A DNA stretch of 64,000 bases from Candidatus Helarchaeota archaeon (lineage in GTDB: Archaea; Asgardarchaeota; Lokiarchaeia; Helarchaeales; RDOG01): NCBI GenBank assembly GCA_019058315.1, contig JAHPZH010000003.1:204351-268350 (forward strand). Direction: 5' to 3'. The notes beneath the pieces are model-generated. The model worked only from the letters and a program-made list of their open reading frames with translations. It had not been told where the DNA came from and did no database searches. A program made the position numbers and the translations under genes. How positions within the stretch are numbered: the stretch's first letter is position 1; each line of letters starts with the position of its first letter. Shown here piece after piece: positions 44,290 to 57,200 of this stretch.

Positions 44290-44554
44290 TTAATCAATCT
44301 ATATTTCAATTTTAAAATAAATTTAGAAAATAATTATACTTTATAAAACAATAATAAATAAGATACTGTTTCAATTGAAATCATCTTATTACTAAGAGAG
44401 GATATTATTTTTCATAAGATTTAAAGCTCTAATTGAGGAAAAATTCAAGTTCTCAAAATTTTCTTCTTTTTAATTAATTATTTCCCTTCGTAAAAAAAGA
44501 TTTTAATTTGAAAATATGAATATATGATCAATAAAAAAAAGGTTATTGATTAAA

Positions 44555-44971
44555 TTGCCACAAATTGAAGTAAAAAAAGAGATGAAAGCAACTGCAAAGA
44601 CGATTTATGATATATTAGATGATACAATGGATATGGCTAAGTGGAATCTTGTGGTTAGAGAAGTAGAGGAGCTCGAACCTGATAAAAAATATTTCCTAAA
44701 AACAAATGTTGGCGATATTACGGCTACAAGGACTGAAAGTGTTCCAAATGAAAAAATTTCTACATCTCAAGTAGGTAGTCCAATGACTGAGATGGGCTAT
44801 ATTTTGAAATCAAAAGGTGATACTACAGAGGTTACAATTTGGGGAAAATTCGATGATCCAGGACAGGAACAAATGTTAATGATAGCAGGTGACGTATTTC
44901 TAAAAAGTCTAAAGAAATACTCAGAATACATTGAAGCTGGCGGAGATCCAAAGGAATTCAAGAAAAAATAA
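44555..44971 (+). CDS. SRPBCC/START-like domain protein
   Basis: This protein of about 138 residues fits a small helix-grip (polyketide-cyclase/START-like) fold: PQIEVKKEMKATAKTIYDIL, DDTMDMAKWNLVVREVEEL and ILKSKGDTTEVTIWGKFDDP. The C-terminal long helix is PGQEQMLMIAGDVFLKSLKK. Such domains bind hydrophobic ligands or shield reactive intermediates. TTG 44555 gives a natural N-terminus; another TTG lies three codons upstream. It is alone on the plus strand in a region of minus-strand enzymes. Confidence 0.75.
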   Translation: MPQIEVKKEMKATAKTIYDILDDTMDMAKWNLVVREVEELEPDKKYFLKTNVGDITATRTESVPNEKISTSQVGSPMTEMGYILKSKGDTTEVTIWGKFDDPGQEQMLMIAGDVFLKSLKKYSEYIEAGGDPKEFKKK

Positions 44972-45018
44972 GCAAATAATAATTTAAATTCCTATTCTAT
45001 TTTTTATTTTTCAATTTT

Positions 45019-45693
45019 TTATAAAACTGAAATATCCAAAAACCAATATCCATCCTTAAATTTCTTTTCTTTTTTCTCAAGATTAATTGGATAGGAAAAT
45101 GTCGGCCCATCTGTAACAATGGTGTGATATTCACCAATTTCTCCTGATAAATCGATGCCAGTAGTTTCTAACTCTGCAATAACTTCCTTATTTAAGGTCT
45201 TACCTAAGAAATTCTTATCTAATTTATCTTCTTTGATTACTATAATGGTGGCTTTAAATCCAAGATCAAGTAGTTCTCCGAGTAGTTCTTTCCTTGATCT
45301 TTTCCAAAGTGGTAGAAATGGTTTGATATTAGCATAGGAACAAACACGTTCGACCCATTCGCGGTGCTCATCGATATCTATATCGCCAAAAATTCCTACT
45401 TCTATTCCCTCCTTTTGAAATTCTTGAAGAGCAGAAATAAAATTTGCCTCATAATCATCCCAAGATGTAGATCGAGTAACAAGAGGAATACCTAAGGCTT
45501 TGGTTTGTTTTTGAAGCGAATCAAATGAGATTCCGTGAGATCTTGACCTTTTTCCATCTTCTCTTAACATATTCAAGAGATATCTTGGGCGACCTCCCAT
45601 TTTAATGGCATGATAAAGTGAAAGCGAAGAGTCTTTTCCACCGCTCCATGAACAAAAGAAGGAAAAATTTTCTTTCATTATTCTATCACTCAT
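45019..45693 (-). CDS. dph6: Diphthine-ammonia ligase (Dph6)
   Basis: This 224-residue ATP pyrophosphatase catalyses the last step of diphthamide formation on the His of elongation factor 2. CSWSGGKDSSLSLYHAI is the PP-loop, YLLNMLREDGKRSRSHGISF the conserved following block, and GIFGDIDIDEHREWVERVC the family-specific motif. ISGEIGEYHT is represented by LSGEIGEYHTIVTDGP. The length matches stand-alone archaeal Dph6. Its ATG overlaps the upstream methyltransferase stop (ATGA). Asgard lineages differ in whether they carry diphthamide genes, so its presence is informative. Confidence 0.93.
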   Translation of the reverse strand: MSDRIMKENFSFFCSWSGGKDSSLSLYHAIKMGGRPRYLLNMLREDGKRSRSHGISFDSLQKQTKALGIPLVTRSTSWDDYEANFISALQEFQKEGIEVGIFGDIDIDEHREWVERVCSYANIKPFLPLWKRSRKELLGELLDLGFKATIIVIKEDKLDKNFLGKTLNKEVIAELETTGIDLSGEIGEYHTIVTDGPTFSYPINLEKKEKKFKDGYWFLDISVL

Positions 45694-46430
45694 TTAGTAG
45701 CTATTGCTATTAGTCTTCTTGCATTATTATCGTATGGATTTCTATTTAAATCCCCTATTAATTCTACTGATTTAAACCCAGATTTATATAACGATTTAGC
45801 TATTTCTGATCCTGAATAAAGACGATGTGTGAAAGTAAATTCTTTCCGAATATTGTTTTTGATCATTATCCATCGATTCCTTATCTTACTCCAATTTTCA
45901 ATAGGCTTACTATCCATCAAATATAAAACTCCATCCTCCTCAACCCAGCTTTTTTCAGTAAAAATAGGAGCCAGAGTCTCTTTTCCTACTAGATCTAATA
46001 GGAATTTTCCACCAGATTTTAGAGACAAATAAATATTCTTTAATACCTTCTCATCATCTTCTTGATTTTCAAAGTAGCCAAATGAAGTAAACAGATTTAA
46101 AATTATGTCAAAAGTATTTGGTTTACAAAAATTTCTCATATCTGCTTGCAAAAATTCTGCATTCAGGCCTTCATTTTTTACTTGATTGCGTGCTTTCTCT
46201 AAATATTTCAAAGTCCTATCTACACCTAATATTTTATAGCCTCTACGTGCAAACTCTAAAGAATGCCTTCCAGGACCACAACATAGATCTAATATATATG
46301 CATCTTGAGCAATTTCAAGCAAAGAAATAATTTTTTCTACTTCTTTGGGAGCTCTATCCCAATGATCTTTGCTGAATATTTTAGAGGACATAGTTTCCCA
46401 GAACTCATCATCTTCATACCAATGCTTCAT
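45690..46430 (-). CDS. Class I SAM-dependent methyltransferase
   Basis: This 246-residue protein has AYILDLCCGPGRHSLEFARR (SAM loop), KILGVDRTLKYLEKAR, EFLQADMRNFCKPNTFDIIL and LSLKSGGKFLLDLVGKETLA. The domain order matches the small-molecule or tRNA-like Methyltransf_25/31 families. The gene overlaps dph6 by four bases. It is not the diphthine synthase (Dph5) family, which has a different fold, so a shared pathway with Dph6 is not implied by the fold. Confidence 0.88.
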   Translation of the reverse strand: MKHWYEDDEFWETMSSKIFSKDHWDRAPKEVEKIISLLEIAQDAYILDLCCGPGRHSLEFARRGYKILGVDRTLKYLEKARNQVKNEGLNAEFLQADMRNFCKPNTFDIILNLFTSFGYFENQEDDEKVLKNIYLSLKSGGKFLLDLVGKETLAPIFTEKSWVEEDGVLYLMDSKPIENWSKIRNRWIMIKNNIRKEFTFTHRLYSGSEIAKSLYKSGFKSVELIGDLNRNPYDNNARRLIAIATK

Positions 46431-46488
46431 TTTAATATCTCCAACCTTTCACATTTTTTAATAAATATATTTTACAAAACCTCAGATT

Positions 46489-47385
46489 CTAGGGATTTTC
46501 TTTTATAAAATCTTTAATTATTTCAATAATCTCATCTGGAGCGTCTTCTTGTAAGAAATGACCTGCGTTTTCAATTTCATAACATTTAGTACCAGGATAG
46601 ATTTTATTCCATACTTCTATGATTTTCGGAGGAAATATTCTATCTTTCATACCCCAAATAAGAATTTTAGGTTTATCATTTAATAAACCCAAATTATCTC
46701 TAATTTCTTGCATAATTTTTGAACTTGGATGGTTATCACCTTTTGGAATATCCTTGGGAAATGCCATTGCACCAATACAAGATTCTTTATTGGGAAATGG
46801 AGCCGTATAAGCTTTTTTTAGCATCTTTTTTTCCTCGCGAGGTATTTTTCTAGCTAAAGTTCCCAACATTATCTGTGGTATAAAGGCTTTCATATTTCCC
46901 ATTAATTGATCATAAGTACCATCTTCTACCATGGATTCAAACCATAATCTTCTATGCGCTTTTGCCACACCTACAGATGTATTCATAATAACTAACCGTT
47001 TTACACGTTCTGGATTGCGAGTTGCAAAGCCAAATGAAATAGGACCACCCCAATCTTGAAAAATAAACGTAATGTTATTTAGATCCAATTCAAGGAGTAG
47101 TTCTGTAAGATTATCAACATGTTGAGCTAATAGATATGGCTTATTTTGAGGTATTTCACTTTTTCCAAACCCCATATGATCTGGAACAATTATTCGGTGA
47201 GATTCTGACAGTTTCGTGATAAATTTCCTATATAAATAACCCCAAGTCGGTTCACCGTGAACACATACAATTGGTTCACCTTCTCCTTCATCCACATAAT
47301 GCATTTGAAATCCATTGATCTCTTTATAATGAGGCTTAAATAGGAATGTTCCATTAAAGGCTTCGTTCATTATCGATTTTGCCAT
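46489..47385 (-). CDS. Alpha/beta hydrolase, haloalkane dehalogenase-like
   Basis: This protein of about 298 residues carries the haloalkane dehalogenase (subfamily I) layout. The oxyanion loop is CVHGEPTWGYLYRKF. The nucleophile Asp and halide-holding Trp are in FIFQDWGGPISFG, the acid in IWGMKDRIFPP, and the base His in ENAGHFLQEDAP. An Asp nucleophile followed by Trp separates this group from esterases. A true halide-removing activity or epoxide-type hydrolysis is possible. The start is ATG 47385 after GGTGA; TTG and GTG codons four and three positions upstream overlap that site. Confidence 0.88.
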   Translation of the reverse strand: MAKSIMNEAFNGTFLFKPHYKEINGFQMHYVDEGEGEPIVCVHGEPTWGYLYRKFITKLSESHRIIVPDHMGFGKSEIPQNKPYLLAQHVDNLTELLLELDLNNITFIFQDWGGPISFGFATRNPERVKRLVIMNTSVGVAKAHRRLWFESMVEDGTYDQLMGNMKAFIPQIMLGTLARKIPREEKKMLKKAYTAPFPNKESCIGAMAFPKDIPKGDNHPSSKIMQEIRDNLGLLNDKPKILIWGMKDRIFPPKIIEVWNKIYPGTKCYEIENAGHFLQEDAPDEIIEIIKDFIKENP

Positions 47386-47489
47386 TTTATTCACCAATTA
47401 ATTAAAAGAATTATAATAAATAAATAAAAAAATTAAAAAAATTAAATAGAGCAAAAATTTATAAAAAAGAACCAATTAAAAGATTTTAA

Positions 47490-47936
47490 TTAGCCTTCAA
47501 GCTCTTTGACAATTTTCGCGACTGTGCGTTTCATATCAAGAAAAATAAGCCCTAATTTTACATTTTTTGAAGCAGATACGGTTAAAACTGCGTTTTCACC
47601 CGCAGCCATGGATATTAGATACCCATCAGAGCCTCTAATCATAACTTGTTCCAGTTCCCCTTTCATTAACTCCGCAGCTGCTCTCTCACCCAAACTTAAC
47701 ATTGCAGCTGTCATGGCTGCTACCCTAGCCTCATCTACATCTCTTGGTAATGCAGATGCAATAGGGAGCCCTTCAGCACTCACAATCGCAGCAGCCTCTA
47801 TTTCGGGGATTGAGGATTCTAGATCCTTGAGTATTTTAGTTAATTTCTCCGGTTTATCACCAGTAGGAACAATACCAAAACTAAAATCCATCGGTCCACC
47901 GGGAGCGTCCGGCACTTTCATTGGAGGCGGTTCCAT
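47490..47936 (-). CDS. Roadblock/LC7 domain protein
   Basis: This protein of about 148 residues has a flexible Pro-rich N-terminus (MEPPPMKVPDAPGG, 30 residues) followed by a full roadblock domain. LTKILKDLESSIPEIEAAAI and VSAEGLPIASALPRDVDEAR lead into MTAAMLSLGERAAAEL, and VMIRGSDGYLISMAAGENAV ends in the C-terminal helix. It is the third roadblock protein of the window and probably a GTPase regulator. ATG 47936 with AGGA upstream is preferred to the TTG at 47954. Confidence 0.9.
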   Translation of the reverse strand: MEPPPMKVPDAPGGPMDFSFGIVPTGDKPEKLTKILKDLESSIPEIEAAAIVSAEGLPIASALPRDVDEARVAAMTAAMLSLGERAAAELMKGELEQVMIRGSDGYLISMAAGENAVLTVSASKNVKLGLIFLDMKRTVAKIVKELEG

Positions 47937-48223
47937 TTCTTTCCTAATCCTCAAAATTATGGGAACTTTAAATTATAATGAAGTATATTTCTCTACTTTT
48001 AAATTATTTTTTTTTCTGATATTTAAATATATTTAACTCAATTCTTCCTATATTTTTTTTACTATTATCTAAGAGTTCATTCTTTTAAAATAATATCCAT
48101 CCTAATAAGAAAAAAATATTATTTTAATTAATATCCCGCTATTCTCGGTTAATATTCTAAAAAAAATTGAATGTAAATTTTTTAATAAATTAAAATTTTA
48201 AAAGAAAGAAAAATAATAATAGA

Positions 48224-51200
48224 TTATTTATAATCCCCGATATTTTCAAGAGTTTTTAGAAATTCTTGCCTTTCTTCCTTTGACATTCCAGCTAGTTCCT
48301 TCAACATTGCTATTTTTTCAGAGTCAGTTAAATCATCTAGTTTTAATATTTTCTCAATTTCAGTTTTTGATAAAGTTGTAAATCCTTTCTTAAAGAAATC
48401 CTCAATTTTCTTGTCTTTAATGAAGTCCAATGCAGTTTTTGACTTTACTAGACTTTTAAGTTTTGAATCCAAGTTTTTATCACCAATTCCCATGAATTTT
48501 GGTTTACTTCTAGTTACGGCAGCTATAGAAATTATGGAAACAGCAGCTATAGCACCTATAATTATAAAACCTAGAGGTGATAATAGAAAATCTAATATAC
48601 CTCCTTCTCCTCCAGGGGGGAATAAGGGTATTTGAGGTTCACTAGGCTTTTCAATGACTGTATAAACGTAAGAAAATGTCATATTAATATTGTTACTTGT
48701 ATCATTCACCCAAATTGAAAAATTAATTATAGTTCCAACAGTTCTTTGAGAGAAAACATACAACCAAAAACCATCATAATAATTGCCTGTATAGAAATTC
48801 ACCGTATCATTCTGAAATGTTCCAGTATAGTTGTGGCTGATAATAACTTTACTCACATTAACATTATCACTAATCCATATGAAAATAATCACATCATCTT
48901 CATCAGTTGGTGGATTTGGGTTTATTGTTACATAATGAATATTGGGAATTTCATTATCAATTATCGTATAATTGAATGAGCTATTAATATTAAAATTATT
49001 GTTTGTGTCGTTAGCTATTATTAAATAGTCAATTGTGGTTCCTGCTAGATTAGAGGGGATAATATAGTACCAATAGCCATCTTGAGGGGTTCCAGAAAGT
49101 GGAAACATTGTGTAATTACTCGGAGTACCCGTATGATTTGAATTAATTATAACAGTATCTATTCCCACGTTATCGGTAACACGAACAGTAATATTAACCA
49201 TATCCAAGTTGCCAGGCTTAACTAGATCTCGAGATACCAAAACTATATTTGGATTCTCCCTTACCACTACATATTGGTAAGGGCCAACAGTGTCAGGATT
49301 ATTAGTTGTATCATTTACCCAGATTGAATAAACAACCCTAGTTCCTATGGCTTGGGCGGGAATCGTGAAATTCCAATACCCATCTTGATTAGAACCTGAC
49401 AAGAAATCCATATCATAATCAGTTGGGGTCCCTGTGTGGTTTGAATTGAATAAGACAGTATCAATTCCCACATTATCAGTAATATAGACAGTGATATTAA
49501 CTATATATAAGTCACTAGGGGTGGATGGATCTCGAGAAACTGTAACTATATTTGGATTCTCATTATCAATTATCGTATATTGGTATGGTCCATCAATATC
49601 AAAGTTGATAGTTGTTGTATCACATGCCCAGATTGAATAATTGATAACTGTTCCTGCAAAATTGGCAGGAATAGTACAGTTCCAATAACCATCTTGAAAG
49701 GTTCCTGATAGGAAATCCATTGTATAATTGTCTGTAGTTCCTGTATGATTCGAAATAAGTAAAACTTTGTCTACTTGTACATTATCAGTAATACGAACAG
49801 TAATATTAACTGAATCAAGGTTACCAGGGTTTAGTGGGTTCCTAAAAACTGAAATTATATTTGGATCTTCGTTATCTATTACGGTATATGGATATGGACC
49901 ATCAGAAATCGAGTTATTACTTGTATCATTAACCCAGAATGAATATACAATTGTAGTTCCTGCTGTTTTTGCAGGAATTGTAAAGTTCCAATAGCCATCT
50001 TGAGCATCTCCTGATAGAAAATCCATTTCATAGTCGGTTGGGGTTCCTGAATGATTTGAATTAATCATAACGGTGTCAACCCCCACATTATCAGTAACTT
50101 GGATAGTAATATTAACAGGATCTAAGTTCCCAGGACCAGGTGGATCTATTAAGATTGAATCTATAACTGGATCCACAGCATCACTTATTCCTACTGTATA
50201 TTGGTAAGGACCATCAGTTTCCGGATTATTAGTTGTATCATTAACCCATATTGAATAAACAACTCTGGTTCCTGTAGGATAGGCAGGAATGGTGAAGTTC
50301 CAATAGCCATTCTGGTAAGATCCTGATAGGAAATCCATTGTATAATTGTATGTAGTTCCTGTATGATTAGAATTGATTAAAACGGTGTCAACTTCCACAT
50401 TATCAGCAATAATGCAAGTAATATTAACCGTATCCAAGTCACCAGGATTAAATGGATCTCGAGTAACTGCAATTATATTTGGATTTTCGTTATCAATTAT
50501 AGTATATTGATATGGTCCATCAGTAACATTATTATTACTTGTATCATTAGCCCAAATTGAATAATTAATTATAGTTCCAGCAGTATAGTTAGGAATAGTA
50601 TAGTTCCAATAACTATTTTGAGGGGTTCCTGATAGAAAATCCATTTTGTAAAATTCAAGGATTCCTGTGTTGATTATAACGGTGTCTACTCCCACATTAT
50701 CTGTAACACGGACAGTGATATTAACTGTATCCAAGTTGCCTGGGTTGAACGGATCTCTAGAAACTGAAACTATATTTGGATTTTCGTTATCAATAACAGT
50801 ATATTGATATGGTCCAGTTGTGTCAGGATTGTTACTCGTGTCATTCACCCAGAATGAATAACTAATGGTAGTTCCTGCTGGTTGGGCAGGAATTGTATAG
50901 TTCCAATAACCATCTTGAAATGTTCCTGATAAGAACTCCATTTCATAATCGGTAGGAGTTCCAGTGTGATTTGAATTGATTAAAACGGTGTCTACTCCCA
51001 CATTATCTGTGATATTAATAGTAATATTAACAGAATCCAAGTTACCAGGATTAAATGGATTTCTAAATACAGTATCAATATTCGGGTTTTCACCGTCGCT
51101 TATGAGATATTGGTATGGTCCATCAGTACTGGGATTGTTAGTTGTATCATTTGCCCAAATTGAATAAGTAACTGTAGTTCCTGCTGGATAGGCGGGAATT

Positions 51201-54200
51201 GTATAGTTCCAATAGCAATCTTGAATAGTTCCCGATAAGAAATCCATTTCATAATTTATCAGAGCTCCAGTATGGTTTGAATTGATTAAAACAGTATCTA
51301 CGCCTATATTATCAGTAACATGAACAGTAATATTTACAGTATTTAGATTATTAGGGAAAAGAGGGTCCCGTATAACTGAAATGATATTTGGATTCACACC
51401 ATCTATTATTGTATATTGGAAAGGACCATCTGTATTAAAGTTATTAACTGTATCATTCACCCAAATTGAATAAGAAATTGTAATTCCTATTGGAGATGCG
51501 GGAATAGTATAATTCCAAAAACCATTTTGAGCATCTCCACCTAGAAAATCCATTTCATAATTTAATGGGGTCCCTGTATGATTTGAATTGATTAAAACCT
51601 TGTCTACTCCTGTGTCATCAGTAATTTGCACGGTAATAATTACCGAATCTAAATTAGTTGGATTAGCTGGAACTCGTGAAATTGAAGCTACATTTGGAGG
51701 ATTTCCTTTTGTATTTACATACATTACTTCTTGATCAGATCCCCATTCACCATTTGTTGAATCAAACCAAACAACATGGAGATGCCCGTATTTATCTGCG
51801 ACGATATCGGGTCTATAACTGTGATCATTATTCCATCCGTATAGGTCTGAAATGACAGTTGCATTTGACCATCCTGAGGAAGGATAACTTACATACATAA
51901 TTTCAGTATCTAAACCCCAAGTGCCATTTGTTTGCTCTTCCCAAACAACATGTAATTTACCATTTTCATCAGTAATTATTCGAGCAAATCTACTAGTATC
52001 ATTATTCCAACCAGTACTATCATCTGAAATACAAGTTGCATTAGACCAACCAGAGGTTGTATGATTAATGTACATGATTTCTGCATCAGTTCCCCATTCA
52101 CCAACTGTTCGATCCTCCCAGACTACATGTAAATTTCCATTATTATCCATTGCTATATCAGGATTATAATTATTACCAGTATTCCAACCATAGATATCTG
52201 AAATACAAGTTGCATTAGACCAGCCCATAGATGTATAATTTGCATAGAATATTTCTATATCTGCTCCCCATTCACCATTCGTATCATCACGCCAGACCAC
52301 ATGTAAATCCCCATTATTATCTGTTATAATTTCTGGAGCTTCACTTGAGGCGTCATTCCATCCATAAATATCAGAAATACAAGTTGCATTTGACCAACCA
52401 GCTGCAGTATAGTTTGCATACATTATTTCTCTATCAGTTCCCCATTCACCATCTGTCAAATCTTGCCAAACTACATGAATGATTCCATTATTATCCGTGG
52501 CGATACTAGGATACTGACTATTACCGTCATTCCAACCATAAAGGTCTGAGATGCAAGTTACATTGGACCACCCAGCCGCAGTATAATTAACATAAAATAT
52601 TTCTTCATCCGTACCCCATTCACCATCAGTCCTATCATACCAGACCACATGAATTACACCATTAATATCTATAGTAATATCAGGAGCAGAACTATAATCA
52701 TCGTTCCATTGTGTAAAATCGTCTGAAATCACTGTAGCATTGGACCATCCCGCCATCGTATAATTTGCATACATAATTTCTTGATCGGATCCCCATTCTC
52801 CAGGTGTAGTATCAGCCCAGATAACATGTAAATTTCCATTATTATCAATTGCTATTCGAGAAAAAGAGCAAGAACCATCATTCCAACCATATACATCAGA
52901 AATTGCAGTTGCATTAGACCATATGAAAATATTTGAAAAGACATTATAATGGTATGGAACTGTGTTATTGAAGCTATTATTTGTATTATTAGTCCATATG
53001 GAATAAACAATAGTAGTGCCAGCAGGAGAAGCAGGAATAGTATAGTTCCAATAACCATCTTGATTATTTCCTGAAAGTAAATCCATTTCGTAATATATTG
53101 GAGATCCAGTATGATTTGAATTGATTAATACTGTATCTATTCCTCTATCATCGGTAATATGGGTTGTAATATTTACTGAGTCTAAATCATTGGGATCAGC
53201 AGGATATCTTGAAACTGCAGAAATATTTGGAGGTTTTCCTCTCGTATCTACGTACATAATTTCATCATCTGTTCCCCATTCACCATTTGTGCGATCCTGC
53301 CAAGCTATATATACATTTCCAATATTATCTGTAGCAATACAAGGATTTTCACTATTGTCGAAATTCCAATCAGTATTATCATCTGAAAGCACAGTTGCAT
53401 TAGACCAATCCACACCTTTATAATTTGCATACATAATTTCAAAATCCGTTCCCCATTCACCAGCTGTGTTATCCTCCCAAACAACATGCAAATTGTTATT
53501 ATTATCAGTAGTAATAGAAGGCACAAAACTTGTACCATCATTCCACCCATAAATATCAGATATCACTGTTACATTCGACCAACTCGCTCCTGTATAATTA
53601 ACATACATTATTTCTACATCAGCACCCCATGGACCATCTGTATAATCCATCCAGACGACATGTATATTTTCAGCAAAATCTGAGGTAATACTTGGATATC
53701 TGCTATCATCATTATTCCATCTAGTAAAATCATCTGAAATTACAGTTGCATTGGACCAGCCTGCAGCAGTATAATTTGTATACATTATTTCAATATCTGA
53801 ACCCCATTCACCATTTGTTCTATCTTCCCACACTACGTGAACTACTCCATTTTTATCCGTAGTGATGCTTGGGTTCTCACTAAAATCATTATTCCACCCA
53901 TAAATATCAGAAATCACAGTTACATTTGACCAACCCTTACTGGTGCGGTTTACATACATTATTTCTCTATCAAAACCCCATTCACCATCTGTGTCATCTT
54001 GCCAGACAACGTGTAAATTTCCATTATTATCCGTGGCGATTTCTGCATAATAACCACTACCATCGTTCCAACCAGTAAAATCGTCAGAGATAACAGTTGC
54101 ATTGGACCAACCTGAACCAGTATAATTTGAATACATTATTTCACTATCAATTCCCCATTCACCATCAGTGTAATCCTGCCAAACAACATGTATATTTCCA

Positions 54201-57200
54201 TAAATATCTACAGCTATACTAGGGACTGAACTTATGTCATCATTCCACCCGTAAAAGTCTGAGATACAAGTAACATTGGACCAACCAGCCAAAGTGTAAT
54301 TTGCATAATATATTTCCATATCTGTTCCCCATTCACCATCCGTAGCGTCTTCCCAGACAACATGTATATTTCCATTCATATCCGTTGCGATACTGGCTCC
54401 CCCACTATCACCATCATTCCAACCAGTAAAATCATCTGAAATGACTGTTACATTGGTCCAACTTGAAATTATATGAACTGTATATTGAAAAGGTCCATCT
54501 GTATCAAAATTATTATGTGTATCGTTCACCCAAATAGAATAAATAATCGTTGTTCCTGCAGTTTGAGCGGGAATTGTATAGTTCCAATAACCTTGTTGAG
54601 CATTCCCCGATAGAAAATCCATTTCATAATCTATAGGAGTTCCTGTATGATTTGAATTTATTAAGACGGTGTCAACACCTATATTATCTGTTATATATAC
54701 AGTAATATTAACTAAATCCTCATAATTTGGACTAATCGGATCTCTTGAGACTGAATTAATTTTAGGAGGACCTCCTTTTGTATTTACATACATTACTTCA
54801 GTATCAGCTCCCCATTCACCATCAGTATAATCATACCAAACAACATGTATATCACCATTTTTGTCAGCAAAAATCTTGGGGTACGAACTTGTATCATTAT
54901 TCCAACCAGTGATATCGTCTGAAATTACCGTTGCATTGGACCAACTTCCGTCAATATAATTTACATACATAATCTCCGTATCTGTTCCCCACTCACCATC
55001 TGTAAATTCAGACCATACGACATGTAGATTTCCATTATTGTCAATGTCTATGTTGGGATAATAACTCGAACCATCATTCCAACCAGTATAATCATCCGAA
55101 ATCACAGTAGCATTAGACCAATTTGAACCTGTATTATTTACATACATGATTTCTACATCAGAACCCCATTCACCATCTGTGAGATCATAAAAGACCACAT
55201 GTATATCCCCACTATTATCAATAGCAATACTCGGGTAATAACTCCCTGCAACATTCCATCCATAAATATCTGAAATCGCTGTTGCATTGGACCAATTTGT
55301 ACCATTATAATTAACATACATTATTTCCCAATCTGTTCCCCATTCACCATCTGTATCATCTTGCCAGACAACATGTATATTCGAATTATTATCCACAGCT
55401 AAATAAGGGTTCCAACTCCCACCATTATTCCACCCATAAATATCTGAAATACAAGTTGCATTAGACCAGATTCCAGATGAACAATTTGTATACATAATCT
55501 CATCATCAGTTCCCCATTCGCCATTCGTCGCATCATACCAAACAACATGAATATTACCATTCTTATCCGTGGTGATACTAGGTTCTTCACTATCACCATC
55601 ATTCCACCCAGTATAATCATCTGAAATCACTGTAGCGTTAGACCAACCCGCTGTGGTATAATTTGCATACATTATTTCTCTGTCAAGCCCCCATTCACCA
55701 TCTGTGGTGTCATACCAGACCACATGTAAATTTCCATTATTATCGATGGCGATTTCAGGTCCATAGCTATCACCATCATTCCACCCAGTATAATCGTCCG
55801 AAATCACTGTAGCGTTAGACCAACCCGTTGTGGTATAATTTGCATACATTATTTCTGTATCCGATCCCCACTCTCCATTTGTATAATCTTGCCAGACAAC
55901 ATGGACATTTCCATTATTATCAACAGCGATGCTAGGATACCAACTCGAATCACTATTCCACCCGGTAAAATCGTCCGAAATCACAGTAGCATTAGACCAT
56001 TTCAGAATAGTTCTAATTTTATATTGGTATGGACCATCTATATCGAAGTTATCATCTGTATCATTAACCCAGATTGAATAAATAATGGTTGTTCCTACAG
56101 GATAAGTAGGAATTGTGTAGTTCCAATAACCATCTTGATTATTACCTGATAGTAAATCCATTTCATAATTTGCTGGAGTTCCTGTGTGATTTGAATTGAT
56201 TAAAACTGTATTTACTCCTAAATCATCAGTAATATGGGCAGTAATAATAACTTGATCTAAGTTATTTGGATTAATTGGGTTCCTTGAAACTGAAATTATA
56301 TTTGGAAAATCGCTAGATTTATTTGAATACATTATTTCAACATCAGATCCCCATTCACCGTCTGTATTATCTTGCCAGACCACGTGAATGTTATCATTAT
56401 CATCGAATCCAAAATCCACGAAATAGCTATCTCCATCATTCCAGCCATTATAGTGGGAAATGCAAGTCGCATTAGACCAAGAAGAACCTTTATAATTTAT
56501 ATACATTATTTCATAATCAAGTCCCCATTCTCCATCAGTGCCATCTTGCCACAATACATGAATATTTCCATTACTATCTGCACCAATTCTGGGGTTCAAA
56601 CTATACCCATCATTCCATCCTGAGCTATCATCTGATATTACAGTTGCGTTTGACCAACCTGAAGCTGATGAATAGTTAGTATACATGATTTCTACATCAT
56701 CACCCCATTCACCATCCGTGTAATCATACCACACAACGTGCAGATTTCCATTAATATCTACAGTGATCCTTGGTCTCGAACTTATATCGTTATTCCATCC
56801 ATAAATATCTGAAATAACCGTAGCGTTGGACCATCCAGAACCGGAGTAATTTGCATACATAATCTCCCGATCAGTTCCCCACTCACCAACCGTTTCATCC
56901 TCCCAAACAACATGAAGGTTTCCTATGTCATCAGCAGAAATACTGGGATATCGACTTGTACCATTATTCCACCCCGTGAAATCGTCTGAAATTATTGTAG
57001 CATTAGACCAGCCTAAGGCAGTATAATTAACATACATTATTTCTTGATCAGTTCCCCACTCACCATTTGTTTCATCTTGCCAAACAACGTGAATATTCCC
57101 ATTTATATCTGTCGTAATGCTAGCATAAAAACCAGAATCATTGTTCCAACCATAAATATCAGATATTGCGGTTACATTGGACCAACCCGATTCGGTGTAG

